Source: JAUIET01 sp045105115 (lineage in GTDB: Bacteria > Pseudomonadota > Gammaproteobacteria > Pseudomonadales > JAUIET01). Taken from it: a stretch of DNA of 7,315 nt. Position 1 is the stretch's first letter, and each line of letters begins with the position of its first letter. The notes under the pieces were generated by a model, which saw nothing but the letters and a program-made list of their open reading frames with translations, did not search any database and was not told the DNA's origin. Shown one piece after another: positions 1 through 5,006 of the stretch. Location of the stretch: contig JBGCDE010000168.1 in NCBI GenBank assembly GCA_045105115.1, positions 1 to 7,315 of the forward strand, written 5' to 3'. The position numbers and the translations under genes are program-made.

Positions 1-57
1 ACACGCCGTAAACCCATCCATGGGGGCTCTTCAAAAAGGTCCCTCTTTTTGAAGGTC
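1..57 (+). repeat. Palindromic intergenic repeat, copy 1 (plus orientation, cut by window edge)
   Basis: The 52-nt core (3-54) matches copy 2 read in reverse and, apart from an insertion, copy 3. It begins with 'CGCCGTAAACCCATCC' (4-19), continues with 'ATGGGGGCT' (20-28), and ends in a perfect 10-bp stem: CTTCAAAAAG (29-38), loop GTCCCT, CTTTTTGAAG (45-54). As in the other copies the core is followed by GTC (55-57) and preceded by AC (1-2), the visible part of the expected GAC. The sequence of the stem differs from copies 2 and 3, but both strands have changed together. The outer left arm, if present, lies before the window. No T-run follows, so it is not a standard intrinsic terminator. Function unknown. 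Confidence 0.85.
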
Positions 58-139
58 TATAAAATCGTATCTGCATACTCGCTCAATGAAGATCGCGGTA
101 TACCAAAAATTTTTTTGTTCCAGTATTCACACGAACTTA

Positions 140-249
140 GAGGAGTATGGTGTATCCGAAATAAAGACCATTGAAAAGAGGGACCTTTTCAATGAGCCCC
201 CATGGATGGGTTTACGGCGCGTCTTTATTTCGGATACACCATGCTCCTC
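140..249 (-). repeat. Palindromic intergenic repeat, copy 2, with 29-nt copy-specific inverted arms
   Basis: The core lies at 169-220, in reverse orientation to copy 1. It contains the inner 10-bp stem (CATTGAAAAG with CTTTTCAATG, loop GTCCCT, read on the minus strand) and the conserved 'CGCCGTAAACCCATCC' block. Outside the core, 140-168 and 221-249 are inverted complements over 29 nt with one mismatch, T146 against G243, which would be a G-U pair in a plus-strand transcript. The innermost GAC/GTC of the arms is shared with copy 3; the other 26 nt are not. No target-site duplication is evident outside the arms. It lies in the probable 5' leader of the first crotonase gene. Origin and function are unknown. 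Confidence 0.88.
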
Positions 250-271
250 GTGCTACGAAGCGCTAACAACC

Positions 272-277
272 AGAGGA
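272..277 (+). promoter_or_regulatory. Ribosome binding site deciding the start of the first crotonase gene
   Basis: AGAGGA lies 8 nt before ATG 286. An upstream in-frame ATG at 202 falls inside repeat copy 2, and the 28 residues it would add do not resemble a crotonase N-terminus. I therefore place the start at 286. Confidence 0.75.
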
Positions 278-285
278 AACCAACA

Positions 286-1107
286 ATGCAAGAACTAGAC
301 ATAAGCAACAAGAACTGCACAGTAGAAAAAGACGGTAACGTCTTGATTGTTACTCTAAACCGACCCGAAGCAAAAAACGCATTAAGTCCAGCCATGCTGG
401 TTGGAATGTACCGCGCATGGCGTTTGTTGGATGAAGATGATGACTTGATGTGCGCCATCTTCACAGGCAAAGGCGATACATTTTGCGCCGGCATGGACCT
501 TAAGCAAGGGCCAGAAGGTGGTGAAGACGATGACACTAAAATGATTCAGGAATTGATGAAAGACGTACCTGATCTGCACTGGCAAGCTTTGCTGCGTCAC
601 AACCAACCCATGAAGCCAATTATACTTGCGGTAGAAGGCTATGCACTTGCAGGCGGCACCGAGATGTTGCAAGGCACAGATATCCGGGTGGGTGCAGAAG
701 ACGCTATATTTGGCGTTACCGAAGCCAAGCGTGGCTTGTTTCCATTGGGTGGCTCCAGCGTTCGCTTGCGCAGGCAAATCCCATATTGCCAGGCCGCTGA
801 AATTTTACTGACAGCGCGGCACGTCACAGCACAGGAAGCCAAAGATATTGGGCTCATTAATCATGTTGTACCTAAGGGCGAAACCATGAGTAAAGCGCGT
901 GAGATTGCTGACACCATTTGCAAGAACGGGCCGCTGTCTATCAAGGCACTGATGAAAATGCTGCGTGAAGTGGATGGTTCCATTCTGGAAAAAGACGCAT
1001 TGGACACTGAGCTTGAAGTGGGTGGGCCTATATTTGCAACTGCGGATGCAAGAGAGGGCATGAAAGCCTTCAAAGAAAAACGCGAGCCAGTTTATCAGGG
1101 GAAGTAG
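286..1107 (+). CDS. Crotonase family protein, probable enoyl-CoA hydratase
   Basis: This 273-residue protein has the crotonase fold signatures in order: an early 'VTLNRPEAKNAL' strand and helix (22-33), the first oxyanion-hole segment FCAGMDL (66-72), the second oxyanion-hole segment LAGGTE (121-126), and FGVTEAKRGLFP (142-153). Both acidic residues that enoyl-CoA hydratases use to add water across the double bond are present, as E126 and E146. Hydration of a trans-2-enoyl-CoA to 3-hydroxyacyl-CoA in beta-oxidation is therefore the likely reaction, although crotonases are functionally diverse and the substrate cannot be read from sequence. The length is normal, with a somewhat acidic insertion at about 74-95. 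The protein should be cytoplasmic. It is followed after 2 nt by a second crotonase, so the two are almost certainly co-transcribed. No convincing promoter is visible between the repeats and the start. Confidence 0.93.
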   Translation: MQELDISNKNCTVEKDGNVLIVTLNRPEAKNALSPAMLVGMYRAWRLLDEDDDLMCAIFTGKGDTFCAGMDLKQGPEGGEDDDTKMIQELMKDVPDLHWQALLRHNQPMKPIILAVEGYALAGGTEMLQGTDIRVGAEDAIFGVTEAKRGLFPLGGSSVRLRRQIPYCQAAEILLTARHVTAQEAKDIGLINHVVPKGETMSKAREIADTICKNGPLSIKALMKMLREVDGSILEKDALDTELEVGGPIFATADAREGMKAFKEKREPVYQGK

Positions 1108-1109
1108 GC

Positions 1110-1868
1110 GTGTCTGATACTGTCGTAATAGATTCTCAAGATGGCGTATGCCATTTAACCCTCAATCGGCCGGAAAAGAAAAACGCGTTTAGCAGTGAGC
1201 AATGGTCAGCGTTTACTGATGCTTTGTTAGCCGCGCAAGAAGATAACGCGGTGCGGGTTGTGGTGATGTCTGGTGCCGGTGGAAACTTTTCTTCCGGTCA
1301 AGACCTGAGTGCCTTTATGGACGCCACCGAAGGCGAAGAGCATCCTTTCGGTCGGTGTGCGCGCACCGTGTGTGCGTTTGATAAGCCGTTGTTGGCGGCG
1401 GTGAATGGCATTGCGGTTGGTGGTGGGGCAACGCTTTCGTTTCATGCTGACGTTATATACGTGGGGGAGAGCCTGCGTATGCGATTGCCTTTCGCGAACC
1501 TTGGCTTGGTACCAGAGTTTGCAAGCAGCTATCAACTGCAAGCTATGATTGGTTCACGAAGAGCTGCAGAACTGTTTTATACAGCGGAATGGATAGACGC
1601 TGATCGCGCTGTAGAAACAGGTATTGCAACAGCTCAATATAAAGACGAAGATTTGCTGAAAATGACCTTGAGCAAGGCTGAAGAAATAGCACAATGGCCG
1701 GTCAATTCATTGCGTGAAACCAAACGCTGCCTGAAGCTTGCGCACACTGCCGGCTTGAGCGCTGCGCTTGAGGTGGAAGACGCGGCGATGATGCGCCAGG
1801 CGGGTTCGGCTGAAAATATTGAAGCTATAACCGCGTTCATGGAAAAGCGTAAACCCAACTTTTCTTAG
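1110..1868 (+). CDS. Crotonase family protein, probable delta3-delta2-enoyl-CoA isomerase
   Basis: This 252-residue crotonase starts at GTG 1110, with AGGGGAAG (1097-1104) as ribosome binding site overlapping the end of the previous gene. Only 2 nt separate the genes, so translation is probably coupled. Oxyanion-hole segments are FSSGQDL (60-66) and VGGGATL (103-109). Where hydratases carry the first catalytic glutamate after GGGx, this protein has T108. The second glutamate is kept, as E136 in LGLVPEFASS (131-140), a segment much like the LGxSPExCSS motif of ECI2/PECI-type isomerases. A single-glutamate active site fits shifting of a cis/trans-3-enoyl-CoA double bond to the 2-position, needed to oxidise unsaturated fatty acids. 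It would feed its product to the hydratase encoded just before it. Another crotonase activity is possible; the isomerase call is an inference from active-site residues. Confidence 0.82.
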   Translation: MSDTVVIDSQDGVCHLTLNRPEKKNAFSSEQWSAFTDALLAAQEDNAVRVVVMSGAGGNFSSGQDLSAFMDATEGEEHPFGRCARTVCAFDKPLLAAVNGIAVGGGATLSFHADVIYVGESLRMRLPFANLGLVPEFASSYQLQAMIGSRRAAELFYTAEWIDADRAVETGIATAQYKDEDLLKMTLSKAEEIAQWPVNSLRETKRCLKLAHTAGLSAALEVEDAAMMRQAGSAENIEAITAFMEKRKPNFS

Positions 1869-1946
1869 CCTATACTCTAAGACAGGGACAAGCGGTTAAG
1901 CGACCATCGGCGCAACTCTCCGCCAACGCCAAGGATATAATAAGGC

Positions 1947-3296
1947 ATGGCTACACCAACCTTTAAAAAATTGATGTATCGCTTAGGCGGTGCAGGACTT
2001 GATGTCTGGCGCAGACGACTGGGCCTGGGTGATGAGCAAACCGCGATTGACCTTTGTCATCGTTTGATTGGCTTGCGCGGTGAGGCATCTGCGATTGTGA
2101 TTGCCGATGAAATTATCTCTCGTTTTAATGCGATGGATGACGATGAGGCCCTGCAGTTCTTTGAGCAGTTAGTTGACCACTTCCAGCCAGATTCTGAAAG
2201 CCTGAAAATTGCCGCAGAATTTTATCTGGCTGATCCTGGCCCTGAGGCTGCATCAGCGTTGGCAGACGCGGCATTGGCGCCAAGGCAATCTGTCTTTCGC
2301 CTGTTAAGTACTTCGCCGGCTGGTGTGCCCGCCTTGGTTAAATTGCGTGAGCGCTTATTGTCTCTTCTTCCAAAGAACCCGCAGTTGCAACCGCTCGACA
2401 GCGATTTGATGCATTTGTTTTTGTCGTGGTTTAATCGCGGCTTTCTTGAGCTTCGACGTATTGATTGGCAAACGCCAGCGCACATTCTTGAAAAACTGAT
2501 TGCCTATGAAGCGGTGCATGAAATTCGCGGCTGGGATGATTTGCGCAGACGCCTTGCCGAAGACCGTCGTTGCTTTGCGTTTTTCCATCCAGCCCTGCAG
2601 GATGAGCCATTAGTGTTTGTGCAGGTCGCCTTAACGCAAGAAACGGCAACCGTCATTGGCGACATTATTGATGAAGAGCTTAGCGACGAGCTTGAGCCGC
2701 CTAAGACCGCCATTTTCTATTCCATCAGCAATTGCCAGTCGGGTTTGCGGGGCGTGTCGTTCGGCAACTTCCTGATCAAGCAAGTACTACTGGAATTGAA
2801 GCAAGAATTCCCAAGTGTGGTGAACTCTCTGACTCTGTCGCCAGTGCCGAACTATCGCCGTTGGTTGCAGTCGGTGCTGGTTGATCCCGATTTGATAGCA
2901 ACTTATGGTTTGTCTGAAAACAGAGTGGCCAAGCTTACTGAGTTGGATATGGAAATCAAAAGCAATAACGACGTGGAAGAGTTGCTGGAAGATTGTCAGC
3001 CAGCATTACTAAGAATGTGCGCCGCGTTTCTTCTTTACGAGCGCAGAGCAGATTTACCCAAAGACGCAGTGGCTAGATTCCATTTGAGCAACGGTGCGAG
3101 CCTTGACCAGGTAAACTGGGCAGGCGATATGTCATCGCGGCGCTTGAAGCAGTCGTTTGGTATTTTGGTTAACTACTTGTACGAAGCCGACAAGCTAGAG
3201 CAAAACCACGAGCAATTAGTTAACGACGGTGAAATTGCGGCCAGTTCAGCGGTGAAGAAACTGGCAAACGGTAAACATGCCCGCAGGGCGGCTTAG
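1947..3296 (+). CDS. Malonyl-CoA decarboxylase
   Basis: This 449-residue protein converts malonyl-CoA to acetyl-CoA and CO2 without cofactors. The helical N-terminal domain covers about 1-175, and the GNAT-like catalytic domain follows. Family landmarks are RRCFAFFHPALQDEPLVFV (208-226), FYSISNCQSGLRGVSFGNFL (257-276) and FHLSNGASLDQVNW (378-391). The catalytic serine of the family lies in the second segment (S259 or S261), and the catalytic histidine corresponds to H379 in the third. Length is normal for bacterial members. ATG 1947 has AAGGA at 1931-1935, a somewhat long 11-nt spacing. It lies 78 nt downstream of the isomerase and on the same strand, so it may share its transcript. No malonyl-CoA synthetase gene (matB) is next to it, so a role in controlling the malonyl-CoA pool is as likely as growth on malonate. 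The 3' end is unusual: a 15-bp tandem repeat multiplies the stop codon. Confidence 0.95.
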   Translation: MATPTFKKLMYRLGGAGLDVWRRRLGLGDEQTAIDLCHRLIGLRGEASAIVIADEIISRFNAMDDDEALQFFEQLVDHFQPDSESLKIAAEFYLADPGPEAASALADAALAPRQSVFRLLSTSPAGVPALVKLRERLLSLLPKNPQLQPLDSDLMHLFLSWFNRGFLELRRIDWQTPAHILEKLIAYEAVHEIRGWDDLRRRLAEDRRCFAFFHPALQDEPLVFVQVALTQETATVIGDIIDEELSDELEPPKTAIFYSISNCQSGLRGVSFGNFLIKQVLLELKQEFPSVVNSLTLSPVPNYRRWLQSVLVDPDLIATYGLSENRVAKLTELDMEIKSNNDVEELLEDCQPALLRMCAAFLLYERRADLPKDAVARFHLSNGASLDQVNWAGDMSSRRLKQSFGILVNYLYEADKLEQNHEQLVNDGEIAASSAVKKLANGKHARRAA

Positions 3297-3329
3297 GAAA
3301 GAGCAGCTTAGGAAAGGGCGGCTTAATTG
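3286..3329 (+). repeat. 15-bp tandem repeat across the malonyl-CoA decarboxylase stop codon
   Basis: Unit GGGCGGCTTAGGAAA (3286-3300) is followed by GAGCAGCTTAGGAAA (3301-3315) and by an incomplete third unit that agrees over GGGCGGCTTAA (3316-3326). Because the period is a multiple of three, the gene's frame meets stops at 3294, 3309 and 3324. The two differences between units 1 and 2 are both synonymous in that frame (AGG/AGA, GCG/GCA). Confidence 0.85.
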
Positions 3330-3336
3330 TAAGTAG

Positions 3337-3374
3337 AGTGCTTTATAAAAAGAAGATTGGATCAATAAAGCACT
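3337..3374. repeat. Stem-loop with perfect 10-bp stem after the decarboxylase gene
   Basis: AGTGCTTTAT (3337-3346) is the exact inverted complement of ATAAAGCACT (3365-3374), with an 18-nt A-rich loop. It lies 40 nt after the decarboxylase stop. No T-run follows on either side, so termination is possible but not shown; it could also protect the mRNA 3' end. Confidence 0.5.
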
Positions 3375-3420
3375 GAGCGGTGTGAGCAAAATAATTTCGT
3401 GTGGAAAGTAGGCGGTAACA

Positions 3421-3447
3421 TGGGTGGCTGGGTAATCCAGCCACCCA
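3421..3447. terminator. Strong GC-rich hairpin between convergent genes, possible bidirectional terminator
   Basis: TGGGTGGCTGG (3421-3431) and CCAGCCACCCA (3437-3447) form a perfect 11-bp stem with loop GTAAT. It lies between the plus-strand decarboxylase (ends 3296) and the minus-strand PEP-CTERM-like gene (ends 3475), where a shared terminator is expected. Neither side has a clear T-tract, so it is not a textbook intrinsic terminator. The loop segment GGTAATCC (3431-3438) can alternatively pair with GGATTACC (3472-3479) at the end of the minus-strand gene. Confidence 0.5.
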
Positions 3448-3474
3448 CATAACCGTAACGCTGTCAGCGAGGGA

Positions 3475-3663
3475 TTACCTCACTCTTTTGCGAGTTGCCA
3501 CCAGGCTTGCAAGGCCAATTGCAAACATTGCCAGGGTGCTAGGGTCGATCGGAGATTGGGCTGCTTCGGCCGCCGCTACACTGCTCACCATGCATGCGCT
3601 GACCAGTGTTGCCAGGCTTACTGACTTGGTAACTTGGATCATTTTGTTCAGCGTGGTGTTCAT
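3475..3663 (-). CDS. Very short PEP-CTERM-like sorting-signal protein
   Basis: This protein has 62 residues from ATG 3663, chosen because GGAG (3673-3670) lies 6 nt before it; an in-frame TTG at 3675 and ATG at 3669 have no such site. Residues 1-35 look like a signal peptide: basic residues K7 and K13, a hydrophobic stretch, and AAAEA before a possible cleavage near 32-35. Residues 38-62 resemble the exosortase sorting signal: PIDPSTL (38-44), a transmembrane helix (about 43-56), and a basic end with RKR at 58-60. The usual motif is VPEPST, so the key PEP reads IDP here, a degenerate form. Almost nothing lies between the two signals, so it carries no cargo domain. A lipobox-like VSAC (21-24) leaves a lipoprotein as an alternative. 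Short PEP-CTERM proteins take part in exopolysaccharide and floc formation in some bacteria. The exosortase would have to be encoded elsewhere. A sigma-54 promoter precedes it. Confidence 0.75.
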   Translation of the reverse strand: MNTTLNKMIQVTKSVSLATLVSACMVSSVAAAEAAQSPIDPSTLAMFAIGLASLVATRKRVR

Positions 3664-3719
3664 GGTCATCTCCAACAGAGTTCTTTGTGCTGGTTTCCCC
3701 AGCTCTTTGATATAAGAGT

Positions 3720-3735
3720 TGCAGGACGCGTGCCA
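3720..3735 (-). promoter_or_regulatory. Sigma-54 (RpoN) promoter of the PEP-CTERM-like gene
   Basis: Read on the minus strand, TGGCACGCGTCCTGCA matches the sigma-54 consensus TGGCACG-N4-TTGCA at every defined position but one (C for the first T). The invariant GG (3734-3733) and GC (3722-3721) are separated by exactly 10 nt. Transcription would start near 3710 and give a leader of about 46 nt, containing a small hairpin (GCTGG 3689-3693 with CCAGC 3699-3703 on the plus strand). A sigma-54 promoter requires an enhancer-binding activator. PrsK/PrsR with RpoN is the system described for PEP-CTERM genes in other bacteria, but no such gene is in this window. Confidence 0.72.
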
Positions 3736-3839
3736 TAAATAGAAAAACTATAAATATCAATTAGATATCGATAATCGGGAACGATAAACGGTAGGTCGGT
3801 GTAAACTTTTCCGACGCATGCTGATTGGCAATTGAGCGA

Positions 3840-4871
3840 TTAAAAGGTGCTGAATAACTTGCCGCGTACGGATTTGCGATATTCCGCTGGAGTAAGCTGC
3901 ATATGCTGCTTGAACAGGCCGCTAAAGTAACTAGCGTCTTCATAACCTACGTTAAGGGCTACCTCGGCGACTAGTAGATCGGTTTTCGCCAATAACTCTC
4001 GTGCGTCGCTCATACGCTTGTGCTGCAGGTATTTCAGTGGCGTGTTACCGGTGATTTTTTTGAAGCGCCTGTTCAGGCTGCGCACACTGATGCCGAGGCT
4101 GCTTGCTAACCCTGCGATGTCTATGTGATCGCTACTCTGCTTATTAAGCCGGTCCTGGACGGCGGCTACCACTTCATCGTGATGCAATTGCGAATCACCT
4201 TCCACGTACAGAGTGTCTCTGTAGGTGCGTCTAATCTCAGGTGAAAATTGCGACTCAACCTGACGCGCTATTGCAGGGCTGAAGTGTTGACCAATCAAAT
4301 GGATCATCAGGTCGGCAACAGAGTTAATGCTGCCAGCGCAGTAAATTGAGTCAGATTGCGTGATCAAATGGTGACGCTGCAATAAAACGCTGGGGTAGCG
4401 CGCTGCGAATTTGTCCATGTAAAACCAGTGGGTGGTGGCTGCGCGACCCGCTAATAGGCCGGTTTCGGCCAGAAGAAAGCTGCCAGTGCTTACCGTACAC
4501 ACGAGCTTTCCTGAGTCCATGGCTTGTTCAAGCCAGGGTTGCAAGGCCCTGGCGTATTTAACGCTGCGCAGCGGGTTACGCCAAAACGTAGGCAATATTA
4601 TTAAGTCGCCAGGTATGGCTTGATTCAATTTCCGATCGGCTTGCAGTGTTAACCCGGCTTTGGTTCGAACTGTTTTGTTATGCAATGCTAGGGTTTCAAT
4701 ATTGAGCTTGCCAACTCCAGCACCTCGCTTATCGACTTCAGTATTTTCTTTGGCAAGTGTGCGGTTGTCGCGGCGCCATACGTCGGCGGCGGCAATCAAC
4801 ATTTCAAGCGGCAAGCTAACACTTGAAGTTAGCATTTCGTCAAGCAGTATGACGGACACTGACTGAATCAT
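3840..4871 (-). CDS. GlxA-family AraC-type transcriptional regulator with DJ-1/PfpI domain
   Basis: This 343-residue protein has the two-domain GlxA layout. The N-terminal DJ-1/PfpI-like domain (about 1-185) opens with a VSVILLDEM strand (5-13) and contains the nucleophile-elbow region STGSFLLAETGLLAGRAATTHW (128-149). The usual cysteine of that elbow is replaced by S128, fitting a ligand-sensing rather than enzymatic role. The C-terminal AraC DNA-binding domain (about 235-335) has two helix-turn-helix units and the typical signature with VAEVALNVGYEDASYFSGLF (301-320). An ATG at 4976 would add 35 residues and has AGGAG only 3 nt before it, but the family domain begins at the ATG at 4871. The extension would also run through the operator repeat, so I prefer 4871. 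It diverges from fabY, and a direct-repeat operator between them suggests control of fabY and of itself. The 176 bases after its stop (3839-3664) hold only a weak hairpin (3795-3815) and the promoter region of the next gene. Confidence 0.92.
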   Translation of the reverse strand: MIQSVSVILLDEMLTSSVSLPLEMLIAAADVWRRDNRTLAKENTEVDKRGAGVGKLNIETLALHNKTVRTKAGLTLQADRKLNQAIPGDLIILPTFWRNPLRSVKYARALQPWLEQAMDSGKLVCTVSTGSFLLAETGLLAGRAATTHWFYMDKFAARYPSVLLQRHHLITQSDSIYCAGSINSVADLMIHLIGQHFSPAIARQVESQFSPEIRRTYRDTLYVEGDSQLHHDEVVAAVQDRLNKQSSDHIDIAGLASSLGISVRSLNRRFKKITGNTPLKYLQHKRMSDARELLAKTDLLVAEVALNVGYEDASYFSGLFKQHMQLTPAEYRKSVRGKLFSTF

Positions 4872-4899
4872 CTGGTGGTTGCGTTCCCGGACGGGTAAA

Positions 4900-4928
4900 T
4901 TCACACTATGGCTAAAATACCATATAAG
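4900..4928 (+). promoter_or_regulatory. Sigma-70 promoter for the ketoacyl synthase gene
   Basis: TTCACA (4900-4905) and TATAAG (4923-4928) each match five of six consensus bases and are separated by 17 nt. Transcription would start near 4935, leaving a leader of about 72 nt. The -10 hexamer lies inside the first unit of the direct-repeat operator. Confidence 0.6.
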
Positions 4929-4949
4929 CTGTCTATATTGCCATATAAG
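4912..4949. promoter_or_regulatory. Direct-repeat operator, probable AraC/GlxA binding site
   Basis: CTAAAATACCATATAAG (4912-4928) and CTATATTGCCATATAAG (4933-4949) agree at 14 of 17 positions, including a shared CCATATAAG. The start-to-start distance is 21 bp, two helical turns. Tandem 17-bp half-sites 21 bp apart are the classical arrangement for dimeric AraC-family proteins, and such a regulator is encoded directly beside it. The site covers the -10 box and predicted start of the plus-strand promoter, which suggests repression of fabY by the bound protein; activation of the opposite promoter is also possible. Confidence 0.65.
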
Positions 4950-5006
4950 GAAACCGTGCTTAACGCTACCATTCATAGGCTCCTGTAACAGTGTTCAAGG
5001 TTTCGA

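Noticed and set aside
1..249. CRISPR array
   Set aside because: The repeats are in opposite orientation, widely spaced, and carry inner hairpins; there are no regular spacers and no cas genes.
140..249. Integron attC site or insertion sequence remnant
   Set aside because: No GTTRRRY-type recombination core, no transposase fragment and no direct target duplication are visible.
86..298. Open frame of 70 codons across repeat copy 2
   Set aside because: It runs through the palindrome, has no ribosome binding site, and overlaps the start of the crotonase gene in another frame.
1936..1941. TATAAT as -10 box of a separate malonyl-CoA decarboxylase promoter
   Set aside because: The hexamer is perfect, but no -35 box lies 16-18 nt upstream, and it sits only 5 nt before the ATG, which would force a leaderless transcript.
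3795..3815. Terminator for the GlxA-type gene
   Set aside because: The stem GTCGG/CCGAC is only 5 bp with an 11-nt loop, and no T-run follows on the minus strand.
4872..4976. Longer N-terminus for the GlxA-type regulator starting at ATG 4976
   Set aside because: AGGAG is only 3 nt from that ATG, the 35 extra residues do not fit the family, and they would be encoded across the operator and the fabY promoter. Not fully excluded.
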